From an uncultured Bacteroidales bacterium (GTDB lineage: Bacteria; Bacteroidota; Bacteroidia; Bacteroidales; Bacteroidaceae), in contig CACXXT010000010.1 in NCBI GenBank assembly GCA_902771725.1, positions 82,193 through 126,256 of the forward strand: a DNA stretch of 44,064 nt, in the 5' to 3' direction. Shown here one piece after another: positions 9,282 to 19,500 of the stretch (the stretch's first letter is position 1; each line of letters opens with the position of its first letter). The notes beneath the pieces were generated by a model. It did not search any database and had not been told where the DNA came from. It worked only from the letters and a program-made list of their open reading frames with translations. A program made the position numbers and the translations under genes.

Positions 9282-11387
9282 TTAGTTACCGCCAAGTACT
9301 ACATTGTCGAATACGAGGCCTGCTCTCCAATCGAGATCAACAGACAGACCGAATGACAGCTGGCTGGAACGCAGGTCAGGAATCGTGACGTAGGCGTTCT
9401 GCAAGCTCGATGTGTGTGCGGAAGCGTTTGCGTCAAGCTTGAAGTTGGCAGTAGTCATGTAGTCCTGAACAAAGACACGGGTGGTCTTGGTTGAAACACC
9501 ACTTGCGTCAAGAGGGGGAACCTGGTAGTATGTATCCCATGCAGAAATGGCCTTACCTGTGGGATCGAGTTCTGCAACGAGGTAGAATGTCTGACCCTTG
9601 CGAACCAGATTGTCACGTCCCCAGAAGTCATCACCGTTGTTGACGAACTGAAGTGCCACGCGCACCTTGTTCTGTTCGGCAGCGCTGGTATAGTTGTCAA
9701 ACAGGATGGTGTAGTTATCAGCTGACACAGCTCCAGCCGTGGTGGGAACAGCAGTTCCGGCAGCAACACCTGTCACGCGGTTGTCATAAACCAGTTTGTC
9801 GAAAGTAGAGGATGTGGGAGGCAGGAATTGCCAGTCAACACTTGCGGGCTGGCCTCCAACAATAACGCCTGTCCATGTGAAGTCAAGATTTGCAGGGCTG
9901 AATGCTTGGTTGGTCTCACCCGTATTGAGTGCTGCCCTGTTGTCCTCGAGTTCTGTCAAGCCAGACTTGATGCCTACAGTCGTCTTCAACATGGCCACAC
10001 CATAGTTCACGTTCTTCGTCATAGCCGTTGCACGGGTAGCAGATGTCACCGATGTTCCAGTCCAATCGCTGTCCCACTTAGTGGCGTCATCCCAGTTAGC
10101 AACGCCATTAGGATAACCTGAAGTAGATGTCTTCTCCTTGTTAGAGGTACGGACACCACTGTTGCAGTAATACATCAGTTCTGCGGGGAACTGATAAGCT
10201 GTCTGGTCGGTTGTTGCAGCCTTGTCGAGCAGGCTGGTTCCCGGGGTCTTGTGGGTAAACTTGTTTGTTGTAGCATTATAGGCAAGCTGTGCAGAGCCCT
10301 CAGGCAGGGTGAATGTGACAATGGGGAAGTCTTTAAGTTCTTCGTCTGTGACAGCAGCCCAATTGGCATTCCAATCGCTACCCATAGATGTTTGGATACC
10401 ATCGACACCCTTAAAACCATTTATTGGAGAGTCTGTAACAGAAGTAAAATAGTTGGTTATCTGGGTGTTGATGGCCCCGGCGATATGTCGTGCCAGCTCC
10501 TCATAAGGAGAGGTAGCCGTGGCAGCGACCACCTTAGTAGTCACAGCATACAAGTCCCTTACAGTAGTAAGAATAGCCTTTGAAGAACCGCCACGCAGTT
10601 CGTAGGTACCATAAGATGTAAGGGTGTGGAATGCCTTGTAAAGAATTTCCTCCAGAGGTGTAAGCGTACGACCCTGAGTGGTCTCGTTCAAGTCTTTCCA
10701 GGTGGAAGTCAGAGTGGCAGCACCTGCCCAACCCGGATAGGTTGAGGTGTCCACTGTGTAGGAACCTGTAACATTGACTATCTTGGTCATGATAGCTGCG
10801 AGAAGCTCGGCAGTATATTGGAACCTGTTAGCAGCTGTAGCATCACCTACACGTGGGTTAAGAGCGAAGCTGAAACCTGTTGCTGTTTTGCCCGAGACGT
10901 TGTAGCTTACCTTACCTATTTCATTATAGTCAGGAGTAGAAGAACCCATGATAGCCTTGCCGTAGAACAGCATAGCATCAGTACCCGTAGGCATAGCGAG
11001 CTCCAGAATACGGTGAGAGTTGCTGCCGTCGTTGTCGAGCGAGTTTGCAGCGGCGACCATTCCCAGGTCATAGCGATTAGCAGCATCTGCAGCGGCAAAC
11101 GTTGCATCAACGAAGCCTTTACCACTTGTCTGGAAGGCAAATAGCAGCGTGTTGTCAATGCCGCGGAAGTTATTGCCGTCAGCCTGTACGGTGGTACCTC
11201 CAGAACGAGTCTGGGCGTTACTTGCGATGTTCAGCACGAACTGTGACTTGACAAGTCCAGTGGCTGCATCATAGGTGGGATTGTCTTCCACTGCTGCGAC
11301 TTCGCCATCAGACGAGCAGGCAGTGAAACCACATGTGCCAATGAGTGCTATCGCACCGACATAGGCAAATTGAAGATACTTTTTCAT
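9282..11387 (-). CDS. Mfa1-type major fimbrillin lipoprotein
   Basis: 701 aa from ATG 11387, MKKYLQFAYVGAIALIGTCG then FTAC with lipobox Cys24. The first mature strand VKSQFVLNIASNAQTR ends in a T-R pair at 60-61, where trypsin-like processing (Rgp in P. gingivalis) would free the groove for the donor strand. Family-like blocks follow: GIDNTLLFAFQT, AMLFYGKAI, the YYCNSGVRTS block, VNYGVAMLKTTV and the C-terminal domain with VFVQDYMTTANFKL. Its place between the DUF3575/OmpA gene and the Mfa2-like anchor, with 41 and 14 bp spacers, suggests it is the shaft subunit. It is longer than P. gingivalis Mfa1 (about 560 aa), with a large insert between residues about 170 and 400. Confidence 0.92.
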   Translation of the reverse strand: MKKYLQFAYVGAIALIGTCGFTACSSDGEVAAVEDNPTYDAATGLVKSQFVLNIASNAQTRSGGTTVQADGNNFRGIDNTLLFAFQTSGKGFVDATFAAADAANRYDLGMVAAANSLDNDGSNSHRILELAMPTGTDAMLFYGKAIMGSSTPDYNEIGKVSYNVSGKTATGFSFALNPRVGDATAANRFQYTAELLAAIMTKIVNVTGSYTVDTSTYPGWAGAATLTSTWKDLNETTQGRTLTPLEEILYKAFHTLTSYGTYELRGGSSKAILTTVRDLYAVTTKVVAATATSPYEELARHIAGAINTQITNYFTSVTDSPINGFKGVDGIQTSMGSDWNANWAAVTDEELKDFPIVTFTLPEGSAQLAYNATTNKFTHKTPGTSLLDKAATTDQTAYQFPAELMYYCNSGVRTSNKEKTSTSGYPNGVANWDDATKWDSDWTGTSVTSATRATAMTKNVNYGVAMLKTTVGIKSGLTELEDNRAALNTGETNQAFSPANLDFTWTGVIVGGQPASVDWQFLPPTSSTFDKLVYDNRVTGVAAGTAVPTTAGAVSADNYTILFDNYTSAAEQNKVRVALQFVNNGDDFWGRDNLVRKGQTFYLVAELDPTGKAISAWDTYYQVPPLDASGVSTKTTRVFVQDYMTTANFKLDANASAHTSSLQNAYVTIPDLRSSQLSFGLSVDLDWRAGLVFDNVVLGGN

Positions 11388-11428
11388 AATTGTTAATTAA
11401 AATGGTTAAAAAACTGTTTTCGATATTC

Positions 11429-13009
11429 TTATCTTGTCGCTTTCTCTATCCTGCGAAGGTTTTCCTCGGCATCCGCATTGCCGCGTGCAGCCGCTTGGCG
11501 GAAGCTCTCCAGAGCCTGCTGCTGCTGACCGCAGAGCCAGTAGGCGACGCCCAGGGCATTCAGCGCCCGTTCGTCGTCACGCACCGTCAGCAACAGACGC
11601 AGCGCCTCGTGGTGGCAGTCGGTGCAGTCGCTGGTGAGGAGTTCGCTGGCCTGGTTGATGACCTTGGCAGCCTGATCCGGCACGTAGTCGTAGTAGATAC
11701 GGATGTAACCTGAGTTGCGCTGGTCGCTGAGGATGTGTTCCTTGATATATTGCCAGGTGCGGCCTCCATTCATGCGACGCAGCTTCTGCTCACGGACGTC
11801 GGCATTGCTCTCGCCGTCGATGATGCTGATGGCCTGCTGCAGCTCCTCGCTATGTTGCGGCTCCGTCGTCACGCACTCCGAGAGTTGGTCGCGGAACTCT
11901 GCCCAAGCCTCGCCGCCGCCCACGGTGTCGAAGAGGGAATCGGGAATCTGCAGCTGGTCCTGGACGTAGTGCTGCAGGGCGAGGGCACGGTCGGTGCCCA
12001 ACTTCTCGTTGCCGGCAATGGGTCCTTCGATGGAGGCCAGGCCGATGATCTGGATGATCTTCACGCTGCTGGCGGTGTCGGCCATAATCTGGCGGGTGAT
12101 ATCCACGATGCGCTCCATCACGCTCCTGTTGTCGCGGAACTCGGTGTGCAGTATGGACTTTGCCAAGGGGAAGTGTACGTAGAGGGCATCCTTGTCGCGA
12201 CGGAGGATGCGGGTGCGGTCGTAAGGCTTGTACTGCGACACATGTGCCAGCACCGGATTGTCTTTCTGCAGCTGTCCGGCACGTCCCGTGAAGTCGGGCA
12301 CGGCACGCACGATGGGTTCAAAGGGTTCCGGCTGCGGTTCCTCCACGGGAGGCACCACCACCACGGGTTCTTCCTCGGCAGGCAGCATCTTGGCCGGACG
12401 ACCGGGGATGTTATATACAATATTCAGGGCTGCCTGCGGCATACCGAATAGTTTCTTTTCGTGCCCAAGCATCTGACCGCAGTGTACACATTCGAAACGG
12501 TCATAGCTGGTGTAGCCTATGGCTGCACCGATCATGGCTTCGAGGTTGAAGAAGCGGCCCAGCGGCCACGAATAGCCGTAGAAGATACCGAGCGCCACGA
12601 GGTCGCCCTGCCTGCGCTCGTTCCTGACGGACTTGTAGAGACCAAAGGGGAATTTGATGCCACCTACGTTGTAGTGACTGTAGATGACGTTGGCTCCGAA
12701 GAAGTGATGCACATTGACGGAGTCTGTCCAGTAGCGGACAGAGGGCGAGAGCAGCACATGGCGGAGCTTGCGGGTAGCGGTATCGTCCAAAGGCCACGGA
12801 CGATAGCCTGCCGTCATGCCTAATGACCAGTGGGGGGCCAGCCGCAGGCCAACACGCAGATTGGGGGTGAGAAAGCCATCGTACAACAGGTTGTTGCTGA
12901 CCGTGACGACCTGTGCATGGATACCTGTGAATGCACAACACCACAGTGCTGTTAAAACAAGCATTCTAACTACACCGTGCGCTTTTCTTTTCGTGATTGA
13001 CAAATTCAT
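11429..13009 (-). CDS. DUF3575 / OmpA-like outer-membrane protein of the fimbrial operon
   Basis: 526 aa from ATG 13009 (MNLSITKRKAHGVVRMLVLT...GIHAQ), a basic signal peptide cleaved after H-A. The N-terminal 35-200 region matches the DUF3575 pattern: VSNNLLYDGFLTPNLRVGLR near the start, a small barrel-like stretch, and the Cys pair ECVHCGQ before the last strands. A Pro/Val/Glu-rich linker lies at about 208-232. An OmpA-like domain follows at about 270-400 (LYVHFPLAKSILHTEFRDN, then IGLASIEGP), although the classical NxxLSxxRA peptidoglycan motif is only loosely kept (NEKLGTDRALA). The last 60 residues look like a TPR/Sel1 pair (ALNALGVAYWLCGQQQQALE). DUF3575 genes commonly head Bacteroidetes fimbrial operons; the role here, perhaps tying fimbria assembly to the cell wall, is inferred. 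A start at Met16 (12964) is possible because a promoter element lies at 13014-13021. Confidence 0.88.
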   Translation of the reverse strand: MNLSITKRKAHGVVRMLVLTALWCCAFTGIHAQVVTVSNNLLYDGFLTPNLRVGLRLAPHWSLGMTAGYRPWPLDDTATRKLRHVLLSPSVRYWTDSVNVHHFFGANVIYSHYNVGGIKFPFGLYKSVRNERRQGDLVALGIFYGYSWPLGRFFNLEAMIGAAIGYTSYDRFECVHCGQMLGHEKKLFGMPQAALNIVYNIPGRPAKMLPAEEEPVVVVPPVEEPQPEPFEPIVRAVPDFTGRAGQLQKDNPVLAHVSQYKPYDRTRILRRDKDALYVHFPLAKSILHTEFRDNRSVMERIVDITRQIMADTASSVKIIQIIGLASIEGPIAGNEKLGTDRALALQHYVQDQLQIPDSLFDTVGGGEAWAEFRDQLSECVTTEPQHSEELQQAISIIDGESNADVREQKLRRMNGGRTWQYIKEHILSDQRNSGYIRIYYDYVPDQAAKVINQASELLTSDCTDCHHEALRLLLTVRDDERALNALGVAYWLCGQQQQALESFRQAAARGNADAEENLRRIEKATR

Positions 13010-13013
13010 ACTG

Positions 13014-13021
13014 CAAAGGTA
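13014..13021 (-). promoter_or_regulatory. Bacteroidetes -7 promoter element TACCTTTG
   Basis: On the minus strand TACCTTTGC matches the Bacteroidetes sigma-ABfr -7 consensus TAnnTTTG. It begins the fimbrial operon after the large non-coding region. Only four bases separate it from the ATG at 13009, so the transcript would be leaderless or the true start would be Met16. The only nearby TTTG is 14 bases upstream, closer than the usual -33 spacing of about 19-21. Confidence 0.5.
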
Positions 13022-13186
13022 CGCTAAAAAGCTCACAAAAGTTCATATAGAAAGACTTTTTGATAAAGCAGAGGAAATATTTAATAAAAATTAACAGGTA
13101 ATAAACACTCTTTAATCATACTCGCAAGGATATTCCCTGTAAGACCCCGCAATAATGTATATTATTGAGTCCACTCTCTATCTCCG

Positions 13187-13262
13187 CCTGCTGCATGTGG
13201 CTACACAGCCTGTTGCATGTGGCTACGCAGCCTGTTGCATGTGGCTACACAGCCTGCTGCAT
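13187..13262. repeat. 22-bp tandem repeat, about 3.5 copies
   Basis: Units start at 13187, 13209, 13231 and 13253 (last partial). Each reads CCTGYTGCATGTGGCTACRC followed by AG, with only two variable positions. There are no spacers, so this is not a CRISPR array. Confidence 0.9.
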
Positions 13263-13310
13263 AGCTCTATACACCTAAGTGTATAGGCCCACGAACCTAG
13301 GTCTATCTGA

Positions 13311-13366
13311 ACACGTCCATACGTGTTTGCCTTTACGTCCGTACGTGTTTGCCTTTACGTCCGTAC
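13311..13366. repeat. Second 22-bp tandem repeat, two full copies plus partial flanks
   Basis: Identical units ACGTGTTTGCCTTTACGTCC+GT lie at 13321-13342 and 13343-13364, with a partial copy before (ACACGTCCAT). It shares the 22-bp period of the repeat 60 bp away but not its sequence. Each unit contains the half-palindrome ACGTCCGTACGT at the unit junction. Confidence 0.88.
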
Positions 13367-13414
13367 AAGGTGGATACTTATCCGGCGTCCAGACTTATTT
13401 TGTTTGGTAAATTA

Positions 13415-13496
13415 CATTTTTTAACTTGGAAAAGTGCGCACCTGTCACCGATGAGCCAATTGGTGACAGGTGCGCACTTTTCCAAGTTAAAAAATG
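13415..13496. repeat. Perfect 35-bp inverted repeat with 12-nt loop
   Basis: The left arm 13415-13449 is an exact reverse complement of the right arm 13462-13496; the loop is 13450-13461. Each arm contains CATTTTTTAACTTGG at its outer end and GTGCGCACCTGTCACC at its inner end. It lies 72 bp after the stop of the 3127-aa gene. There is no run of U after the stem on either strand, so a simple intrinsic terminator is not clear; it may be a bidirectional transcription barrier or a small palindromic mobile element. Confidence 0.9.
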
Positions 13497-13567
13497 AAAA
13501 ATTTTCGAGCGTTTGACAAACTTGGGCGTAAACGTAGCCGAAGCAGCTGCGGGGTGGGAGAGGGGGA

Positions 13568-16500
13568 TTATGGTTGTTTCTCCTGACCGATGGTCACTGT
13601 GTTATTGCCCGTGACTTTGGCTGCATTGCCACCGCCGAAGACGTTGCCGCGGATGTCGGCACCGAGAACAGTGATGTTCTTACGAGGTTCGGACTCACCA
13701 CTGGCTGTCGATACGTAGTCAATCTTCTGCACCGTGTTGATGTTCACCGCGGTACTGCCATTGATCATGGCGGCGTTACCACCGCCGAAGACCGTGCCGA
13801 TGGCCCCCATCTTACCCTTCTCGTGGTTGGGTACCTCCACCGTGGAGGTCACGGTGGCAGGGGCGCTGGCATCATCGTGGTATTCGATGGTCCATCCCTT
13901 GAAATTGCCATCGGCATCGAAGTACGTGGGTACGTCGTAGGTGTAGGTACCGGTGGCCAAGCCACTATTGCTATTGTCACCTATCACCTCATTGATGTTC
14001 ACCGTCGGGTTGCCTGTCACGGTGGCAGGTTCGCCCAGTCCTCCGCCGAAGATGCGTCCGATGCTGGTGAAGGACTTCACGTTGATGGTCGGTGACTTCG
14101 GATTGCTGGAATCGCCGAAGGGAGCCTGGTTACCACAGCCGTAGAGCTCACCGATGATGATGGGATGACAGCCTGTCTCCTCGATGTTCACCGTGATGGC
14201 ACCGCTGATGGTGCCGCCCTGGTTGTTGCCGCCGAAGACGCGTTCGAAGCGTCCGCTGGTGACCGTCAGTTCCACATTGCCGCCTACGGGCGCATCGTTG
14301 GCACCGCCATAGAGGTTCTTCAGATAGCTGACACATCCCAGCTTCACGCTGGAGCCGCCATCCATAAAGGCTTCGTTGCCGCCGCCATAGACCTCATCGA
14401 GCTGCAGCGGACAGGTGTCGTCCGACTGGTCGATGAATGCCACGGACTCGTGGCGAACGTTACCCTTCGTGTTCGAGCCGCCGAAGACCTTGTGGATCAT
14501 ACCGCCGAGGGCGTTCACATTGGCGTTGCCACTGCCATAGGAGGTCGTCGTAGTGCCTTCAGTAATGTAGCCCACATCGGCACCCGGATTCGGTGTCGGC
14601 GTTGCGGTGCCGTTGGGCAGGGCGTCCTTACCATTGCCGCCGCCGAAGATGGTGCCTATCTCATACGTGCTGTTTACCGTGACCTTAGTAGCAGGTGTGG
14701 AAGCTGCATTACCGCCGCCGTATACCGTCTCAATGCTCGTGTAGTCACAACCATCGATGATCACTTCAGCGAAATCGGTATTGCTCACAGGTTCGTAGGC
14801 TGCCATGTTGCCGCCGCCATAAACGGCTGCCAGTTCGTAGGTGTTGGTGTTCTTGGCTGGCTTGGCGGCTACGGCATCGCTGCCATCCTTGGTCACGGTC
14901 TTGTAGATATGTACCAGCGCGTGACCCTTCGGCGTGCCGTTCAGGTTGTTGCAGCCGAAGATATTGCCCTTGACCCAGCATTTGTTGCTGGCCTGGGTCT
15001 TGTTCAGTTCCACGGTCACGTTGCCGTAGACCTTGGCTTTCAGGTCGCTGGTCTCGCCGAAGTAACCGCTCTTGCGTCCCAGACCGCCGCCATAGACGTT
15101 GCCGTTGATGGTGCCGCCGGTCAGGTTCACCTGCGTCTTCTTGTTCGATGTCGAGGGGATGGTTTCCGAGTTTGTCCCGTAGCCGGCCGTCACGTTGTCG
15201 ATGTTCGTGTTGGCCAGGGCACCGCCGCCATAGAGGTCCTGCAGCACCAGACCGCTCTTCATGTTCACCGTCACGTTGCCCTTGACGGGACCTGCTTCGC
15301 CGCCGCCGAAGGCCGAGCCTACGATGAGCTGCGTCGTCGAGCCGTCATCGGCACTCGGAGTCGTCGGATATTCGATAACCAGCTGGCTATTGCCGCCCAC
15401 GTCGGCGAGGAGGGCGTTGGCGACTTCGGAACGGGCGTTCTCTTTGCCCTTGGGGCCGCCAAAGACGTTGCGGTTGATGCGTCCGCCGGTGATGGTGACC
15501 GTGGAATTGCCCTCCGTGGTACCCATGGAGCCGGCACCATAGACATCTCTTTCAATCTTGCCGCCCTTGATGTTGACGTAGGAGTTGCCGTGGATGATAC
15601 CTGCCAGGGGGTTATAGAACGATTTCTCGTCGTCGCTGAGGGTGCCGTTGCCGTCGGCATCATATTCGTAGGTATCCACACCGCAGCCTGCACCGTAGAT
15701 ATTACCGTGTTCATGGGTGCCGGAATCTGTGCCCACATGTCCGCTGAAGATATTGATGGTGGTGTTGCTGTAGTTGTGTCCGTTCTCGCCGCCGCCATAG
15801 ATGGAACCCTTGATATGGGGAGTCGAGAAGTTTGCCCCGTCACCATCGGTGCCGATGTTCACGAAGGATTCGTTTACCCAGGCGACCTCGTTCAGCGGGT
15901 GCGTCAGCAAATAGGCGCGACCGTCGCCGCCGCGCGACGAGCCGTTCACCATGCCGTTGTCCCAACCGTTGATGCCGATAATGGCGCTGCCCGTGATGGT
16001 GACGGTGGTCGTGCCCGTGTTGGGAGCACATACGGTAGTGCTCGAACCGGGTTCGTAGGAGTAGGTGCCCACGGAACCCAGGGCACCGCCGCCATAGACG
16101 TTGTGGTAGATGTTGCCGCCGCTGATGGTCACCGTGGCGTTGCCGCGGATCTCGCCGGCTGCAGGAAATGCCAAGCTGCCTTTGCCGCCGCCGAAGACGT
16201 TGCCCATACGGTAGCCGCCGTACTTCACGTAGCCGTTATCCTTCAAGCCGTTCTTGCCGATTTCGCCGCCGGTGATGTTCACGTCCGTGCTGCCCGTCAC
16301 GCTGGCAAGCTCGCCGCCGCCATAGACGCTCGCCCAGATATGCGTGCTGCCGCTGCTGGAGATGTCGATGTCGGTATTGCCCTTGACCAGGCCGGCATAG
16401 GCACGGGCATTCAGCGTGGTACCCGATTCGTCTACCGAGTAGCCGTCCGTGTCGTCGCCGCTGCCGTAGCCGCCGCCATAGACGCTGCCGTAGGTGTAGC

Positions 16501-19500
16501 TGTCGCCAACCTCCATGCCGATGGTGCCGCCGGTGATGTTGATCGTCGTTCCTTCGGCCACCACACCCATCTCGCCGCCGCCGTAGACATTGCTCTTGAT
16601 ATGGCCGCCGCTGATGGTGATGGCGGTCTTACGGGCTTTACCCATATCCGGCCAGTCGTGGATGACATTCGTGTTGTCCAGCTTATACAGACGACCCATG
16701 CATCCGCCAAAGACGTTGCCACCCTTGGTATGCATCAGCCGGTTCTTATCTGTGTCGGCAGAGCCGAATTCTGTATAGGGGATGAAATTATTGTTCTTCC
16801 AGGTTTGGCTCCAGTCACCGTCCGGCACTTTGTACTCAAAGCTGTTGCCGATGGTGCCACCGCTGATGTTGATGGTGATGTTGCCGTGAGAGGTGTCGCC
16901 AGTGGATCCCAGCAGTCGGCCATAGTCGTCATTGGCATAATCCACTATGTACGTACCCACCGAGCCCAATCGGCCGCCGCCGTAGATGGAGCCCAGCATC
17001 GTACCGCCCTTGATGGAGATACTCACATTACCTTGTACGACACCCGATGTCAGAGCATCGCCGGAAAAACCACGACCGGCTCCAAAAATGTTTCCATCCA
17101 CATACGAGGTGCCTGTTGTGCCGATATGAGGACCGGTATGGTCGTCTTTGCCGATGGTGATGGTGGCATTACCCTTGACATGGCCGTCCTCACCACCTCC
17201 GAATACACTGCCGAAGATGGTGCCGCCTTCCACTTCTACGGTGGTGTTGCCTTCCACGTTCGTGCGCTGGGTGAAATACAGGCGCTGGTCGCCCTTGCCG
17301 GCTCCGAAGAGGTAGCAGGTCACGGGGTGCGCAGCCATCTGTTCCACCGTGCGAGGCACACCAAGGGTGCCGCCAGTCATCTTCACACGGCAGTTGCCAC
17401 CCACGTCCGTCAACTCGTTGCCGCCGTAGATGCTCGTCAGGATATGGCCGCCGGAGACCTCCACATACGTGTTGCCTTCCACCCATCCGGCCTTCTCTAA
17501 CCAATCGTGGCCTCCGCCTTGTTTGGCATAAGGCCAGTAGCCAGAGCCGCCGCCGAAGACGTTGCCATAGAATGTGTGGCCGTCATCACCGATCTTGGAA
17601 CCGCCAGGCGTGGCATCGTACAGGTCGTACGGTGTATAGGGCTCTTTGTATGGCCAGTGGGAACATTCGGGCATGGCCGCAGCGGCAGTAGTGATGTCGG
17701 AAGCATTGCCGGAAGTGACAGCATTGATGGCGGCCGTCCATTGGGCTTCGGTATAAGGCGCCGTCTGGCCTTCGCCGCAGCCTATCTGTCCGCCCTGGAT
17801 ATATACCTCTGTATTTTCGCGCACGTGGCCGTTTTCGCTGCCTCCATACACGCCGCCTATGATGAAGGCGGTGCCGCTGATGATTACCTTCGTATTCTTG
17901 ACGTAGGCCGTGAAGTCGATGTCGGGTTCTACGGTTGGATCGGCAGACGTGCCGCGGCTGGCACCGAAGACGTAGCCGTAGTCATCGGGCATCGTCATGT
18001 CGCCTAAGTCGCCTACGGTGCCGCCACTGATGGTCACGTTACAGGTGCCGCCTGACGACCAGGTGTCAGGCTTGCCTATACAACCCGAATGCGAAGCATG
18101 TCCTGTCACTGTGTTGAACGTTCCCACATTACCTAAGTTACCGCCGCCGAACACACGGTTCTTCACCGTGCCGCCGGTCATCGTGACGTTAGCATTGCCC
18201 TTGATGTCGGCCTCGTTGCCGCCGCCAAACACGCTGTTGTTCACCGTGCCGCCCTTGATATCCACCGTGGGATAGTTCACCGAGGGCGGGTTATAATCTG
18301 CGTGGTTACCGCCGCCGAACACATTGTCCACGCCGGCAGCATCCGTGCCATTGACCGTCACTGTCACCGTGCTCTGAGGAGCACCATTCACATTATTACA
18401 GCCGAACACGCCCGCACTCTTGTCGTCCAGAGTCACACTGCCGCCGTTGACGGTCACGGCAACAGTGCCGTACACATTAGCAGCCACATTGTTATGACCA
18501 GTGCCGAGGCTTGCCAGATCGCCCAGTGCACCGCCATACACATTGCCGTGGACGTCGCCCTTATTCAGGGTTACGTTGGTATGCTTATTTGCATCAGTAT
18601 TCGTACCATTGACGCTGCCAAGGGCCGAGCCGCCATAGACATCGCCATAGACGGTGACTCCCTTTTCGGTCTGACCCTGGGTTCCGAGCATTAAATCGAC
18701 ATTGCCACTGACAACGGTGGGTTGTCCGTAGCCGCCTCCGTGGATATTGGCGGGCTTAGAAGAAGTTCCCACTTGACCGCCATCGATTTGCATGGTGACG
18801 TTGCCAGAGATAGTGCCTGTAGCATTAGATCCGCCATACATACCTCCTTCTACAAGGCCGTCTTTCATGGTGATATTCACCGTGCCGCCTTGATTCTGAC
18901 AGGCACCGCCAAAGACACCGCCAGTGATGGTGCCAGAATAAGTTGTTCCACTCACGCCACCATTCTTTCCGCCGACATGACCGCCAAGAACGTGTATGTT
19001 AGAAGTATTTGTGGTATAACCATAAGAGCCACCACCGTAAACACCACGCTCTACATAAGCATCATCGGCAACAACAACGGTCGTACCTTCTGTCACCTGA
19101 CCGGAATTACTACTTGCTCCGTAGCCACAACCTGCACCGAAGACATTACCACCAACGGCGCGATTGATAACCGATGTAGAGGAATTGCTATTTACGCTAG
19201 TTCCACCCCCAATGTATAATTTTGTGCTACCGTAAAGATAACCGCCATCACTCTGGGTTCCATTGGCTCCACCTGCTATCCAACCTCTGACATCACCTCC
19301 TGTGAAAACAAATCGTCGATTACCTGTTGCTGAAGCATATGCAGCCGCTCCATAGACAGAGCCGCGAATTGTTCCTCCTTTGATACGGATTTCAACGGCG
19401 TCTCCATCATTGACAATATAATTATTACGATTGGTTCCATACGAGTTCAAGCTGCCAGCCAAACTAGCGATCTCACCGCCCTCCATGGTAAAGCGACGTT

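Larger units (their letters stand above)
13022..13567. other. Non-coding region between giant gene and fimbrial operon
   Basis: No credible gene is seen on either strand. The region is the 3' flank of the 3127-aa giant gene (stop at 13568) and the promoter side of the fimbrial operon. It holds two unrelated 22-bp tandem repeats (13187-13262 and 13311-13366), small palindromes between them (TATACAC-ctaa-GTGTATA at about 13269-13286; AACACGT-ccat-ACGTGTT), a perfect 35-bp inverted repeat (13415-13496), and a purine-rich GGGGTGGGAGAGGGGGA stretch next to the giant gene's stop. Confidence 0.7.

Noticed and set aside
13187..13366. CRISPR array
   Set aside because: The 22-bp units are directly adjacent without spacers, and no cas gene is in the window.
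13037..13567. An invertible promoter segment
   Set aside because: I looked for separated inverted repeats flanking a promoter and found only hairpins with short loops; no site-specific recombinase gene is in the window.
14165..17500. A 1111-codon open frame on the plus strand
   Set aside because: It is antisense to the 3127-aa giant. The glycine-rich repeats read on the opposite strand give Ala/Val/Asp-rich, stop-poor frames; there is no signal peptide or recognisable domain. Similar plus-strand frames at 24500-26053 and 26183-27925 are rejected for the same reason.
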